In this document: piece by piece, positions 8,001 to 17,880 of the stretch
How positions within the stretch are numbered: the first letter of the stretch is position 1
How the letters are laid out: every line of letters starts with the position of its first letter
Assembly: GCA_026401035.1 (NCBI GenBank)
Contig: JAPLNR010000060.1
Span: forward strand, 153,330-217,329
Length of the DNA stretch: 64,000 nt
Reading direction: 5' to 3'
Origin: Planctomycetia bacterium
Lineage (GTDB): Bacteria > Planctomycetota > Planctomycetia > Pirellulales > UBA1268
Made by a program: the position numbers and the translations under genes
Notes under the pieces: model-generated
Told to the model about the DNA's origin: nothing
Databases searched by the model: none
Seen by the model: only the letters and a program-made list of their open reading frames with translations

Positions 8001-9506
8001 ATGCCCGACCACGCCATCTCGCCCACCCGCGCCCAGGACTATCCCGAGTGGTATCAGCAGGTGGTACGGGCCGCGGACCTCGCCGAGCAATCACCCGTGC
8101 GCGGCTGCATGGTGATCAAGCCCCATGGCTACGCCGTCTGGGAGCGGATGCAGGGCATCCTCGACCGGATGTTCAAGGAGACCGGCCACCAGAACGCCTA
8201 CTTCCCGCTCTTCATCCCGCTCTCGTATCTCGAAAAGGAAGCCCAGCACGTGGAGGGCTTCGCGAAGGAGTGTGCCGTCGTGACGCACCATCGTCTGGAG
8301 TTGGGGCCCGACGGCAAGCTGATCCCCACCGGCAAACTCGAAGAACCGCTCGTCGTGCGACCGACCAGCGAAACGATCATCGGTGCGATGTATGCCAAGT
8401 GGATCCAGTCATGGCGGGATCTTCCGGTGCTCATCAATCAATGGGCCAACGTCGTCCGCTGGGAGATGCGGCCGCGGCTGTTCCTCCGCACGTCCGAGTT
8501 TCTCTGGCAGGAGGGGCACACGGCCCACGCCACGAAAGAGGAGGCCGTCGAGGAAACGCTGCGGATGCTCGACGTCTACGCCACGTTCGCCGAGCGGGAC
8601 CTCGCCATGCCCGTGATCCGGGGCCCGAAGACCGCCGGGGAACGCTTCCCAGGCGCGGTCGACACCTACTCGATCGAGGCGCTGATGCAGGACGGCAAGG
8701 CCCTGCAGGCCGGCACGTCACACTTCCTCGGCCAAAACTTCGCCAAGGCGCAGGAGATCAAGTTCGCCAGCCAGACCGGGCAGGAGGAATACTGCTGGAC
8801 CACGTCGTGGGGCGTGTCCACTCGGCTGATCGGCGCCGTGATCATGACCCACGCCGACGACGACGGCCTCGTGCTGCCGCCGCGGATCGCGCCCGCGCAG
8901 ATCGTGATCCTGCCGATCCACCGCACCGACGAGGAGCGCGAGGCGGTGCTCGCCTGCTGCCGGCAGCTCGCGGCCGACCTCGCCGCCACCCGGTTCGGCG
9001 ACGAGCCTCTCCGGGTGAAGATCGATTCCCGCGACATGCGCGGCGGTGACAAGGTGTGGCAGCACGTGAAGCAGGGCGTGCCGCTCCGCGTGGAGATCGG
9101 CCCCCGCGATCTGGCAGCCGGCGCGGTGAGCGTCTCGCGGCGCGACCGGGGCCCCAAGGAACGCGTCAGCATGCCGCTGGCACAGTTCGTGGCGGAGGCG
9201 CCGACCCTGCTCGCGGAACTGCAGGCCGGCCTCTTCGAAAAGGCCCGGGCGTTTCGCGACGAGCGATCCGTGCGACTCGACAGCCAGGCCGAGGTGCTCG
9301 ACTTCTTCGCGGAAACCGGCGACAAGGCCGGCCGCAGCGGATTCGCCCACGTGCACGTCGCCGACGATCCGGCCGTCACGGCGCTGCTTGACCCACTCAA
9401 GGTGACCGTCCGCTGTATCCCGATGGACGGCCCCGACGAGCCGGGCACATGCATCGTGACGGGGAAGCCCGTCAGCCGTCGCAGCGTGCTGGCACGGGCG
9501 TACTAG
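8001..9506 (+). CDS. proS: Prolyl-tRNA synthetase, archaeal/eukaryotic-like short form
   Basis: A 501-residue class II aminoacyl-tRNA synthetase charging tRNA-Pro. Motif 2 region sequences VVRPTSETIIG and RWEMRPRLFLRTSEFLWQEGHTAH are clear, as is the later SWGVSTRLIGAVIMTHADD. It lacks the roughly 180-residue editing insertion of the long bacterial (E. coli-type) enzyme, and it ends in the Ala-Tyr terminus typical of the archaeal-type form. The start at 8001 has GGAGA 6 nt upstream. Confidence 0.97.
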   Translation: MPDHAISPTRAQDYPEWYQQVVRAADLAEQSPVRGCMVIKPHGYAVWERMQGILDRMFKETGHQNAYFPLFIPLSYLEKEAQHVEGFAKECAVVTHHRLELGPDGKLIPTGKLEEPLVVRPTSETIIGAMYAKWIQSWRDLPVLINQWANVVRWEMRPRLFLRTSEFLWQEGHTAHATKEEAVEETLRMLDVYATFAERDLAMPVIRGPKTAGERFPGAVDTYSIEALMQDGKALQAGTSHFLGQNFAKAQEIKFASQTGQEEYCWTTSWGVSTRLIGAVIMTHADDDGLVLPPRIAPAQIVILPIHRTDEEREAVLACCRQLAADLAATRFGDEPLRVKIDSRDMRGGDKVWQHVKQGVPLRVEIGPRDLAAGAVSVSRRDRGPKERVSMPLAQFVAEAPTLLAELQAGLFEKARAFRDERSVRLDSQAEVLDFFAETGDKAGRSGFAHVHVADDPAVTALLDPLKVTVRCIPMDGPDEPGTCIVTGKPVSRRSVLARAY

Positions 9507-9638
9507 CGTACTAGCGTGGGAGCGCGGGAGCGGCGGCAGGGCATGCGCTGACCACCCGTATTGCTCGCCGGGACGGCAAAAGTCGCGTCGCGTGGATTTT
9601 TCGCGCCGGGGTCATGCGACGGCGCCGGCCTCAACCCA

Positions 9639-9703
9639 GCGAAAACTCCAATGCTCCTCGAACTTCCGCCGATCCGTCTCCTCAGCATCAGGAGTCGCAG
9701 GTG
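9639..9703. repeat. Intergenic hairpin repeat, copy 1
   Basis: 9639-9683 resembles 26862-26906 (roughly 37 of 45 positions, with one indel). 9675-9703 matches 62639-62667 at 28 of 29 positions. The common core forms a small hairpin CTCCT-7 nt-AGGAG. At both 9675 and 62639 it is followed within about 10 nt by a GACAGGCT-type palindrome, so the two may form a composite unit. Confidence 0.6.
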
Positions 9704-9713
9704 GTTGAAGGAG

Positions 9714-9731
9714 GACAGGCTTCAGCCTGCC
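9714..9731. repeat. GACAGGCT palindrome, copy a
   Basis: GACAGGCT-TC-AGCCTGCC, one mismatch between the arms. This is one of seven copies in the window. Unlike most, it does not adjoin a stop codon; it lies 208 nt after proS. Confidence 0.75.
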
Positions 9732-9846
9732 TCCGTGCCGTGGTCGCAGACCGCTTCATTCTGAGGGAGTCCCCGCCAACAGCCGGCAAGTGGCTACACT
9801 AAGACGTGATCGATTTCCCAGGATTCCGGCTGTGAGAGAGTTGCAG

Positions 9847-11040
9847 ATGCGCGGGCCGAGTGCGTGGGTCGTGGCGGTGTTTGCGGTGGCCTTGGGCGCT
9901 GCCGTCGGCGGAAGTTCGGCGGCGCTCGATGCGACGCTTCGGCCCTGGCGGCTCGGCGACTTTGGCCCTGGGGTGCTCGCGGCGCCCACGGGAGACGCGC
10001 CTAAGGCGGATGTGCCGGAATCGACGCATGCGTTCGGCACGATCGGCTCCGGAGCAGAGGGAGAACACGAGTTCGTGATCGGCAACACGGGCTCCGCGCC
10101 GCTGACGCTCACGAAAGGGGCGACGAGCTGCAGTTGCACGGTCAGCGACTTCGAGGCGGCCGACGGCGTTGCCGAGAACGCGAAGAAAATCGTCGCACCG
10201 GGATCGAACACGAAGGTGCGGCTGAAGTGGCGCGGGAAGGGGAGCGGTGGGCCGTTTCGCCAGCAGGCCACCGTGTTCACGAATGACCCGCGGCGGCCGG
10301 AGATCGCGTTCGTGATCGAGGGAACGGTGGTGCCGACATGGAAGGCCGTGCCGGAATCGATCGTGCTCTCCCAGATTTCGGCCGGAGCGGCCGTGCAGGC
10401 GACCGCCAGAATCTTCACGTTCGGCAAGGATCCGCCAGAAATCGGCAAGCTATCGACCACCGACCCGCAGACCTCCCAGTTCTTCTCGCTTTCCTCCGCG
10501 CCGCTCGCGGCTCAAGAGATCGCCGCGGAAACCGGGGCCACGGGCGGGTTTTTGCTCAGCGTGGACGTGAAGCCGGGGCTCCCAATCGGCCCGCTGCGGC
10601 AGACGATCACGATGGAACTGCGGATTCCCGAAGAATTGGTCGTCGACTTACCGATCGAGGGGGGCGTGGCCGGTGATCTTGCATTGGCGGGCAACGCATG
10701 GGATTCCTCCCAGCAGGCGCTCCTGCTGGGCACGGTCTCCGGCAAGATCGGCAGCCGTGTCCAGGTGTTCCTGACCGCCAAGGGACCACACCGGGCGGCG
10801 GTGAAACCGGTCGTGCGCGAGGTGGTCCCCAGTTCGCTCGTGGTGGAGGTCGGAGATGGCAAGCCGGTCGGCAGCGGAGGTGTGATCCGCATCCCGCTCT
10901 CGATCACGATCCCACCCGGCAGCCCGCCGGCCAATCACCGCTGTTCGCACCAGGCGCCGGCAGGACGCGTCGTGCTCGACACCGGCCACCCCGACAGCCC
11001 GACACTTACCATCCCCGTCTGTATCGCCATCGGTCCTTGA
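9847..11040 (+). CDS. DUF1573-type exported protein
   Basis: A 397-residue protein with an N-terminal hydrophobic signal or anchor (VVAVFAVALGAAVGG) and an Ig-like DUF1573 domain. The family motif appears as HAFGTIGSGAEGEHEF...LTKGATSCSCTVS at about residues 60-105, and a second diverged repeat follows. The family is abundant in planctomycetes and Bacteroidetes. It is extracytoplasmic and of unknown function. ATG 9847 (GAGAG upstream) is preferred; an in-frame GTG at 9832 is the alternative. The exported cytochrome gene follows 9 nt later, so they are probably co-transcribed. Confidence 0.85.
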   Translation: MRGPSAWVVAVFAVALGAAVGGSSAALDATLRPWRLGDFGPGVLAAPTGDAPKADVPESTHAFGTIGSGAEGEHEFVIGNTGSAPLTLTKGATSCSCTVSDFEAADGVAENAKKIVAPGSNTKVRLKWRGKGSGGPFRQQATVFTNDPRRPEIAFVIEGTVVPTWKAVPESIVLSQISAGAAVQATARIFTFGKDPPEIGKLSTTDPQTSQFFSLSSAPLAAQEIAAETGATGGFLLSVDVKPGLPIGPLRQTITMELRIPEELVVDLPIEGGVAGDLALAGNAWDSSQQALLLGTVSGKIGSRVQVFLTAKGPHRAAVKPVVREVVPSSLVVEVGDGKPVGSGGVIRIPLSITIPPGSPPANHRCSHQAPAGRVVLDTGHPDSPTLTIPVCIAIGP

Positions 11041-11049
11041 AATTGAACC

Positions 11050-12636
11050 ATGTCAAAGTTTCACCCCCTCCTCGTTGCGATCCTCTGCCTGCTGAACGCC
11101 TGCACGACCGCATGCCTGGCCGCGGAGGCGCTGGCCATCCCGGATCGCGGTGCCAACGTGCCGGCCGAGACGGTCGAAACGTTCACCAAGCGAAACGGCT
11201 CGATCTTCACCGACTGGCCGACACCAAAAGCCGTCGTGGTGATCACAGGCGAACTCGACGGCTACATCGAGCCCTGCGGCTGCACCGGGAAGGAAAACCA
11301 GAAGGGCGGCCTCAGCCGGCGACAGAATTTTCTGCGGGCGGTGAACACGGCCGGCTGGCCGCTCTTGGCAGTCGATCTCGGGGGCCAGGTCAGACGCTTC
11401 GGCCGGCAGTCCGAGGTGAAATTCCAGTCGATCGCCGACGGGCTGCGGTCGATGGGCTACTCGGCCGTCGGGCTCGGTCCCGATGACCTGCGGCTCCCGG
11501 CCGAGGAATTGGTGGCCGCCGTCGCTCCCGTGGGCGACCAGCCGACGCCATTCTTGAGCGCGAACGTCGGCCTGCTCGGGCTCGACGCCAATATCACGCC
11601 GCGGTTTCGCATCGTCGAAGTCGGCGGACTCCGCATCGGAATCACCAGTGTTCTGGGCGACAAGGAGGCCGCTCAGATTCGGAACGACGCGGTCGAGGTC
11701 CAGCCCGCCGGCAAGGCGCTTGAAAGCGTGGCCGCGGAGCTGAAGAAGGCCGGTTGTTCCCATCAGATCCTGCTCTCCTGGGCGGATCCGGAGGAAACCA
11801 AGGCGCTCGCGGCACGCTATCCGCAGTTCGATCTCGTGGCGACCGCCGGGGGGGGCGACGAACCACCGGCGCAGCCCGTGATCCTGCCGGGAGGGCGGGT
11901 CCGCCTGATCGAACTTGGTCACAAGGGAATGTTCGCGGTCGCCATCGGCTTCTTCGCCGATCAGGCGACACCCCTGCGATCGCAACGGGTGCCGCTGGAC
12001 GCCCGCTGGGGCGAATCGCCGGACATGATCAAACTGCTCGGCGCCTACCAAAACCAGCTCGAGTCGCTCGGCCTCGCCGGCCTGGGCATCGTGCCGATCC
12101 GCCATCCGACCGGCCGGCGTTTTGCCGGCAGCGCCGCCTGCGCGGAATGCCATCAGTCCTCGTATGACATCTGGATCGACACGCCGCACGCCACCGCCCT
12201 CGAAACGCTGGAGGAGCAGTCACCCCGCCGTGACGGGGATCCGGAATGCCTTTCCTGCCACGTCGTCGGCTGGGCGCCGCAACGCTTCGAACCGTTCGAG
12301 GGTGGTTTCGCGAGCATGGCCACCACGCCGCACCTCGCCCACCAGGGCTGTGAAAACTGCCACGGACCGGCCGCCGCCCACACCGCTGTCGAACGCGGCG
12401 ACGTGCGGGCGAGCACGACGGAACGCGACCGGCTGCGAAAGGAACTCGTGCTCTCCATCGACACTCCCGAAGGCAAGCAGAAGGCGATCAACAACTGCCT
12501 CGAGTGCCACGACCTCGACAACAGCCCGGAGTTCGACTTCGACACCTACTGGCCGCAGGTCGAACACTCCGAAGACGAGCCCGCCGCCACTGCGGCGAAA
12601 GCCGCGGCGACCGGCGCTTCGGAAAAGGGGAGGTAG
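11050..12636 (+). CDS. Exported tetraheme cytochrome c with a metallophosphatase-like N-terminal domain
   Basis: 528 residues with a signal sequence (residues 1-25, possibly a lipoprotein type with Cys at 18). The first 340 residues resemble a 5'-nucleotidase/UshA-like fold (GELDGYIEPCGCTGKENQKG, SMGYSAVGLGPDDL), but the usual metal ligands are not evident. The C-terminal third has four CxxCH heme-binding motifs (CAECH, CLSCH, CENCH, CLECH), as in cytochrome c-554-like proteins. It is predicted to be a periplasmic electron carrier. It lies 9 nt after the DUF1573 gene and converges on yebC with a 9-nt gap. Confidence 0.88.
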   Translation: MSKFHPLLVAILCLLNACTTACLAAEALAIPDRGANVPAETVETFTKRNGSIFTDWPTPKAVVVITGELDGYIEPCGCTGKENQKGGLSRRQNFLRAVNTAGWPLLAVDLGGQVRRFGRQSEVKFQSIADGLRSMGYSAVGLGPDDLRLPAEELVAAVAPVGDQPTPFLSANVGLLGLDANITPRFRIVEVGGLRIGITSVLGDKEAAQIRNDAVEVQPAGKALESVAAELKKAGCSHQILLSWADPEETKALAARYPQFDLVATAGGGDEPPAQPVILPGGRVRLIELGHKGMFAVAIGFFADQATPLRSQRVPLDARWGESPDMIKLLGAYQNQLESLGLAGLGIVPIRHPTGRRFAGSAACAECHQSSYDIWIDTPHATALETLEEQSPRRDGDPECLSCHVVGWAPQRFEPFEGGFASMATTPHLAHQGCENCHGPAAAHTAVERGDVRASTTERDRLRKELVLSIDTPEGKQKAINNCLECHDLDNSPEFDFDTYWPQVEHSEDEPAATAAKAAATGASEKGR

Positions 12637-12645
12637 ATCCTTCCG

Positions 12646-13395
12646 TCACCCCAACTGGGCCATTGCCTCGTCCGGGATGCTGAAGTTGGCCGACACGCTC
12701 TGGACGTCGTCGTGGTCGTCGAGCCGCTCCATCAGGGTCAGCACCTTGCGGGCGGTGTCAACGTCCTCAACTTCGACGGAGTTGGTGGGGATCCTCACGA
12801 TTTCGTTCGAGTCGACCGTCAGGCCCGCGGCCTGGATGGCGTCGATCACGGCGGCCATCACCTGCGGCTCGCAGGTCACCTCCCAACGGTCGCCGTTGAG
12901 CTTCACGTCGTCGGCGCCGGCCTCGAGGGCGATCTCCATGAGCCGATCCTCGCTGCACGAGGCCTGCGGCACACGCACGAGCCCCTTGCGCAGAAAAAGA
13001 TAGGCGACACAACCGGTGCCTCCCAGTTTGCCGTCGCACATTTCGAAAATCTTGCGGACCTCGGGGGCGGTCCGGTTCTTGTTGTCGGTGAGTATCTCGC
13101 ACATCACTGCCACGCCACCGGCGGCGTAGCCCTCGTAGATCGATTCCTCGAGGTTGCCTCCCTTGAGTTCACCGATGCCCGTCTTGATGGCCCGCTGGAT
13201 GTTGTCCTTGGGCATGCTCACCGCCTTGGCGGCGTCGATGGCATACCGGAGACGGAGATTGGCATCGGGGTCGGGGCCTCCATGCTTGGCGGCCACGATG
13301 ATCGCCTTGGCGAGCTTGCTCCAGAGCTTGCCACGCTTGGCATCGATCAGCGACTTCTTGCGGGAGATGTTCGCCCAGTGTGAATGCCCGGCCAC
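12646..13395 (-). CDS. yebC: YebC/PmpR family protein
   Basis: A 249-residue member of the YebC/TACO1 family. It begins AGHSHWANISRKKSLIDAKRGK, and its three domains include the typical YEGYAAGGVAVMCEILTDNK. The family is described as transcriptional regulators or as factors relieving ribosome stalling. It starts at GTG 13395, with a strong AGGAGG 8 nt upstream. It sits 59 nt after the nusA-infB-rbfA group on the same strand, rather than beside ruvC as in many bacteria. Confidence 0.96.
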   Translation of the reverse strand: MAGHSHWANISRKKSLIDAKRGKLWSKLAKAIIVAAKHGGPDPDANLRLRYAIDAAKAVSMPKDNIQRAIKTGIGELKGGNLEESIYEGYAAGGVAVMCEILTDNKNRTAPEVRKIFEMCDGKLGGTGCVAYLFLRKGLVRVPQASCSEDRLMEIALEAGADDVKLNGDRWEVTCEPQVMAAVIDAIQAAGLTVDSNEIVRIPTNSVEVEDVDTARKVLTLMERLDDHDDVQSVSANFSIPDEAMAQLG

Positions 13396-13454
13396 GTGCG
13401 TTGCCTCCTGATACCTCTTGGTGCCTCGTGAATCCGCCTGTTCGGCGGGCCTTC

Positions 13455-14657
13455 CTAGCGGGGCTTGCGCCGCGCCAGTTGGGCGGAGTGCCGAGCCGCT
13501 GCCGGCTTCGCGACACCGCCCTTGGCCGTCCCGCTCTTCGACGCGGTCGATCCCTTCGCCGCCGCCGGCTTCTTGGGTGGCTTACCAGCCGGCTTGGCCT
13601 TCGACACCGGGGCCGGTTTGGCGGCTTTCGCTTCCGGCTTTTTCGGAGCCGAAGCCTTCCTGAGATCGGCCTTGCCGGCGGCCTCCACCTCCACATGGGG
13701 CTTGATCGTGATCGGCTTGCCCACATTGGGCTTTACGACAAACGGCTTCGGTCCGGGCTTCGATCCGGGGATCGGCTTGCCATCGGCGGTGCGCTTGGGG
13801 CCGGAGCCGGGCGGGGGCAGGGGAGTCTTTCCTGCCGGACGAGCTGCCGCCTGCGGACCTGCGGGGCGGTGCTCCTCGGCAGCCGTCCGGGCAGCCTCTG
13901 CGGCACGCTGTCCCTGTTTGCCCGGAGCCGGGGGCGGCGGGTTCGGTGCCGGCAGCGATTCGCCCCGCTTGGGAAAGCGGTCCTTGGCCACCGGATTGAC
14001 CGCCTGCAACACCTTCTTGACGGTGGCACCGTGGAGGTTGGTCAGCACTTCGACACCAAACTGGTGGAGCAGCGAACTGAATTCAACTCCGGACTTCTTG
14101 GGCACAAACCGCTCGAGGCCGGCCACCTTTCCGGAATCGTATTCCTCCTGCGAGATGATGCCCGCGAGATAGAGCGCCGACAGGGCCCCGCGATCGAGCG
14201 GCATGAAGTGCCCGCCAAGACCGGTTAAGGCAACGTAGTGCACCACGAAGGGCGGAATGCCGTGGAGGTGCTCGAGGGTCTTGAGGCCGTGCGCGATCGA
14301 GTGCTTCTTGGCATTCTCGAGGGAAAAGTTGTACGTCGACTCGAAGACACCCTGCAGCACCCGCCGCAGTGCCAGAGCCGCCCGCGCCGGATCGGGCAGG
14401 TCCTGAAGGGCCTCGCCCAGTTCGGCCACCGTCGTGACCCGAACCTCGTTCAGATCGAAGTAACTTTGCAGCAATCGCTGGAGCGCCTTCTCGGCCAACT
14501 CATAGGGCGCATCCTCGAGGCAGCAGGCGTAGAGCACCTGCTCCAGAATCGGCCGACTGACGTTCGGCGCAACCGGCTTGTATTGCGCTCGCAGCGCCTT
14601 GTGCATCTTGGCGATCAACTGCTGGCGGTTGGGCTGCTGACTTTTCGATGTGCTCAT
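13455..14657 (-). CDS. Endonuclease III-fold (HhH) protein with a long basic Pro/Ala/Lys tail
   Basis: 400 residues. The first 230 look like the helix-hairpin-helix DNA-glycosylase fold: EQVLYACCLEDAPYELAEKAL, LEHLHGIPPFVVHYVALTGLG, then MPLDRG where endonuclease III has its catalytic Asp. The catalytic lysine and the FeS cysteines are not evident. Residues 235-400 are low-complexity Pro/Ala/Lys/Gly, probably disordered and nucleic-acid-binding. Its ATG overlaps the rbfA stop (ATGA at 14654-14657), so it is coupled to a translation operon. The function is unknown and may be structural rather than catalytic. Confidence 0.8.
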   Translation of the reverse strand: MSTSKSQQPNRQQLIAKMHKALRAQYKPVAPNVSRPILEQVLYACCLEDAPYELAEKALQRLLQSYFDLNEVRVTTVAELGEALQDLPDPARAALALRRVLQGVFESTYNFSLENAKKHSIAHGLKTLEHLHGIPPFVVHYVALTGLGGHFMPLDRGALSALYLAGIISQEEYDSGKVAGLERFVPKKSGVEFSSLLHQFGVEVLTNLHGATVKKVLQAVNPVAKDRFPKRGESLPAPNPPPPAPGKQGQRAAEAARTAAEEHRPAGPQAAARPAGKTPLPPPGSGPKRTADGKPIPGSKPGPKPFVVKPNVGKPITIKPHVEVEAAGKADLRKASAPKKPEAKAAKPAPVSKAKPAGKPPKKPAAAKGSTASKSGTAKGGVAKPAAARHSAQLARRKPR

Positions 14658-15094
14658 GCCTTTTCCTGGGGATCGTCCTGAAGATCCGCCTCTGCGGCGA
14701 CTCCTGTACCGTGGGATTCAACTGCGATTTCGGCAGGAAATTCCTCCTGCTCCGGGGGCAGCACCTCGTCGAGCATCCGGGCAATCTCGATGGAATGCTT
14801 GACGCCCGGGTCGATTTTGAAGGCCAGCCGCGGCGTATACCGCGTTTCGATGCGGTCGGCGATCTGGGCCTGCAGAAAGCCGGCCGAACTGGCCAGCCCA
14901 CGCAGGGCGAGCTCCTGCTTTGCAGGGCTGCCCATCACCGACACGTGCACCGTCGCATTGCGCATGTCCGGCGCCATTTCCACGCGCGTCACGGTGACGT
15001 CCTGGACGCGCGGATCGCGAACCTGGGTCAGGATGGCCATGCTCACCACCTCCCTCACCGCCTCCGCCGCCTTCAGTTGACGCCGCGTGCTCAC
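14654..15094 (-). CDS. rbfA: Ribosome-binding factor A
   Basis: A 146-residue KH-fold factor for 16S rRNA maturation (RRQLKAAEAVREVVSMAI, RDPRVQDVTVTRVEMAPDMR). The start is GTG 15094, overlapping the infB stop as GTGA (15091-15094). The longer frame upstream is just infB in another frame. The C-terminal 30 residues are acidic (PPEQEEFPAEIAVESHG). It is cotranscribed with infB, and the HhH gene overlaps its end. Confidence 0.93.
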   Translation of the reverse strand: MSTRRQLKAAEAVREVVSMAILTQVRDPRVQDVTVTRVEMAPDMRNATVHVSVMGSPAKQELALRGLASSAGFLQAQIADRIETRYTPRLAFKIDPGVKHSIEIARMLDEVLPPEQEEFPAEIAVESHGTGVAAEADLQDDPQEKA

Positions 15095-17772
15095 GAGAGA
15101 GTCCGTGCGACTTCCTCGATCCGGTAGCACTCGAGGATGTCGCCCTCCTTGATGTCGTTGAACCCCGCCAGCTTGATGCCGCATTCGAGACCGTCACGAA
15201 CCTCGCGGGCGTCGTCCTTTTCCCGCTTCAGCGACTCGAGGCCATATTCGCCGATCACCCGGCTGTCGCGGATCACCCGCATCCGGCCATTGCGGGCGAT
15301 GACGCCGCCGATCACACGGCAGCCGGCGATCACACCGAGGCGGCTGATCGAGTAGGTCCGCTGCACGACGGCCCGTCCCAGGTCTGTCTCCCGCTTCTCG
15401 GGGGCCAACATTCCCTCGAGGGCGTTCTTCAGGTCGTCGGTCACCTGGTAGATGATCTCGTAGCGCCGCACCTGGACACCGCGATCTTCCGCCAGGGAGC
15501 GGGCACGCTCATCGGGCACCACGTTGAAGCCGATGATGACCGCGTCGGATGCGTCGGCCAACTGCACGTCAGCCTCGGTGATGCCACCGACGGTTGCCTG
15601 GAGCACGCGGATCTTGACCTCGGGATGCTCGAGCTTCGTGAGTTCCTTCAGGATCGCCTCGATCGAACCGCGAACATCGGCCCGCAGGATCAGGTTGAGC
15701 GTCGGCGCCTTCTCCGCCCCCAGGCGGTCATGGAGATTTTCAAGCGTGACATGCACGGGAGCGCCGATCAGGCTGCTGTGCCGGCGAATGTCACTCCGCT
15801 TGAGGGCCACCTCGCGGGCCATGGCGATCGAATCCACCACCTGAAAACGATCACCCGCGCCCGGTGCGATGTCGAGGCCGCTGACGAACACTGGTTGCGA
15901 CGGCCCCGCTTCGGTCAACTTCTTCCTCTTGCCGAGCGTGTCGACCATCGATTTGACGTGGCCGCTGGCCTCGCCGCAGACGATCGCATCGCCGACCCGC
16001 AGCGTGCCCTTCTGCACCAGCAGACAGGCCATCACGCCCCGCCCCTCGTGGATCGAGGCATCGAGACAGACGCCGGCGGCCAGACGGTCGGGATTGGCCC
16101 GCAGGTCGTGCAGTTCCGCGATCGTGAGCAGCGTGTCGAGCAGGTGATCCATACCCTCGCCGGTGAGGGCACTCGTTTTGACGACCTCCGTCTCGCCACC
16201 CCACTCGGTCGGCAGCAATTCATTGGCGGCCAACTGCTGGTAGACCCGTTGCACGTCGATGCCCGGAAGGTCGATTTTGTTGATGCAGACGACGATCGGC
16301 ACGCCGGCCGCCTTGGCATGGCTGATCGCCTCCTCCGTCTGCGGCATGAGGCCGTCATCGGCCGCCACCACGAGCACGGCGCAGTCGGTCACATTGGCCC
16401 CACGCGCCCGCATCTGCGTGAAGGCTTCGTGGCCGGGAGTATCGACGAACGTAATCGGGCTGCCGTTCCGCTGAACCGTATAGGCCCGCATGTGCTGGGT
16501 GATGCCGCCGCTCTCACGCGACGCCACATCCATACCGAGAATGCGATCGAGCAGCGACGTCTTGCCGTGATCGACATGGCCCAAAAACGTCACGACCGGC
16601 GCCCGCGACACGCGGAGCGTCGGATCCTCGTCCATGGCGTCGAAGCCGGCGAGGAGTTCCTTTTCCAGATCCTCGGCCGTTTTGAGGTCGAGCTGCACGC
16701 CCAGTTCCGCTGCCAACAATTCGACCATGTCGCGATCGAGCATCGCGCCCATGCTGGGCATCGTTTCCATGCCGAAGGACAGCAGCTTCTTGAGCACTTC
16801 GCTGGCGGACAGACCGATGGCCTCCGAGAAGGCCCGGACGGTGCAGGGCACCTGGATCGATGCGTTGGTCTTTCGCGGAGCGGCAGTCGACACCGTGGAG
16901 CCCCGCCGTTGCCGCGGCCCACGGCGACGACGCAGGCGATCTTCTTCGTCACCAATGCCCCGTGACTCGCCGCCGCGTTTGCGGTTGAGTTGCCGCGCAT
17001 CGCGGCCGCCAAGCACGTCATCCTTCCCCGGCTGAGCCTTGGTTGGCGTACGGCGTGGCCGCACCCCCGGCTCCATCGGCGGCGGAACCGGCACCATGCC
17101 GGGACCACCACGCGTGCCGCCCCTCAGCGGCGCGCCACCCGGTCCGCGGAGTCGCGCCGCGTCGGCCTGTCGCTGTTCGTGCTTCCGCATGTGGTCAGCA
17201 AGCGGTTTGGCACCGCCCGCCTTGGCGCTGCGGATGGCGTCGAGCGGCAGCTTCACGTCTGGCTTTTGAGCGACCGGCTCCTGTGGCCCACGCGACAACG
17301 GCGGCTGTCTGGCGGAAACGGGCATCGGTGCAAGCTTGAAGGCCGGTCGCGGGACCGGCTTTGGCCCCTCGCTCGACCGCTGCACAACGGGGCCGCCGAC
17401 ACGCGGACCGAGCGGGCGGGGCCGAACGTCGATCGGCGCGGCCGTAGCCGCAGCCGGCTTCGGCTCCGCTGCAGGAGGCGCTTCCGGGGGCTTGCCTCGA
17501 GCCACTCCCGCCGGAGCGATGTAATCCTCTCGCTTGAGCGTGCCTGGAGCTACCGGACGGGAAACGGGCACGACCTTGGGCGCCACCGGCACGGGCGCCG
17601 CGGGCGGCCGCGATTTCGCCGCGATGAATTCCTTGAGCTTGGCGACTTCCTCGTCGCTCATGCTCGCCAGCGCCGAGCCTTTGTCTTGAATGCCTGCGCG
17701 CGTGCAGAGTTCGACCAGCTCCTTGCTGTCGATTTTCAGTTCTTTCGCCAGTGTGTAGATGCGAACCGCCAC
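15091..17772 (-). CDS. infB: Translation initiation factor IF-2
   Basis: 893 residues. An N-terminal IF2N-type segment ([20 protein letters not shown]) precedes a long Pro/Ala/Arg-rich linker (about 60-290). A second IF2N region follows near 305-355, then the GTPase domain with [14 protein letters not shown] near 394-407, the switch II-type DTPGHEAF and NKID, then the C-terminal beta-barrel domains. It delivers initiator tRNA to the 30S subunit. It starts at GTG 17772, with GAGG 5 nt upstream. It lies 108 nt after nusA and has a GTGA overlap with rbfA. Confidence 0.97.
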   Translation of the reverse strand: MAVRIYTLAKELKIDSKELVELCTRAGIQDKGSALASMSDEEVAKLKEFIAAKSRPPAAPVPVAPKVVPVSRPVAPGTLKREDYIAPAGVARGKPPEAPPAAEPKPAAATAAPIDVRPRPLGPRVGGPVVQRSSEGPKPVPRPAFKLAPMPVSARQPPLSRGPQEPVAQKPDVKLPLDAIRSAKAGGAKPLADHMRKHEQRQADAARLRGPGGAPLRGGTRGGPGMVPVPPPMEPGVRPRRTPTKAQPGKDDVLGGRDARQLNRKRGGESRGIGDEEDRLRRRRGPRQRRGSTVSTAAPRKTNASIQVPCTVRAFSEAIGLSASEVLKKLLSFGMETMPSMGAMLDRDMVELLAAELGVQLDLKTAEDLEKELLAGFDAMDEDPTLRVSRAPVVTFLGHVDHGKTSLLDRILGMDVASRESGGITQHMRAYTVQRNGSPITFVDTPGHEAFTQMRARGANVTDCAVLVVAADDGLMPQTEEAISHAKAAGVPIVVCINKIDLPGIDVQRVYQQLAANELLPTEWGGETEVVKTSALTGEGMDHLLDTLLTIAELHDLRANPDRLAAGVCLDASIHEGRGVMACLLVQKGTLRVGDAIVCGEASGHVKSMVDTLGKRKKLTEAGPSQPVFVSGLDIAPGAGDRFQVVDSIAMAREVALKRSDIRRHSSLIGAPVHVTLENLHDRLGAEKAPTLNLILRADVRGSIEAILKELTKLEHPEVKIRVLQATVGGITEADVQLADASDAVIIGFNVVPDERARSLAEDRGVQVRRYEIIYQVTDDLKNALEGMLAPEKRETDLGRAVVQRTYSISRLGVIAGCRVIGGVIARNGRMRVIRDSRVIGEYGLESLKREKDDAREVRDGLECGIKLAGFNDIKEGDILECYRIEEVARTLS

Positions 17773-17880
17773 GCAAACCTCATTCCGCCTGCAAAACCAG
17801 TTGTTCTATCCTCGCCACCGCTCCCGACAGAATCAAACCGCCCTCGAATCAAACCACATTTGAGCATCATCGTGCACCCG

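Larger units (their letters stand above)
9507..9846. other. Intergenic region with two dispersed repeat motifs
   Basis: No gene is visible in these 340 bases. It contains a short tandem (GTACTAGC twice, 9504-9518) and a 45-nt segment at 9639-9683 shared with 26862-26906. A hairpin-forming unit (CTCCT-cagcatc-AGGAG) at 9675-9703 is shared with 62639-62667, and a copy of the GACAGGCT palindrome lies at 9714-9731. A -10-like TACACT (9795-9800) lies 52 nt before the next start. Confidence 0.6.
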
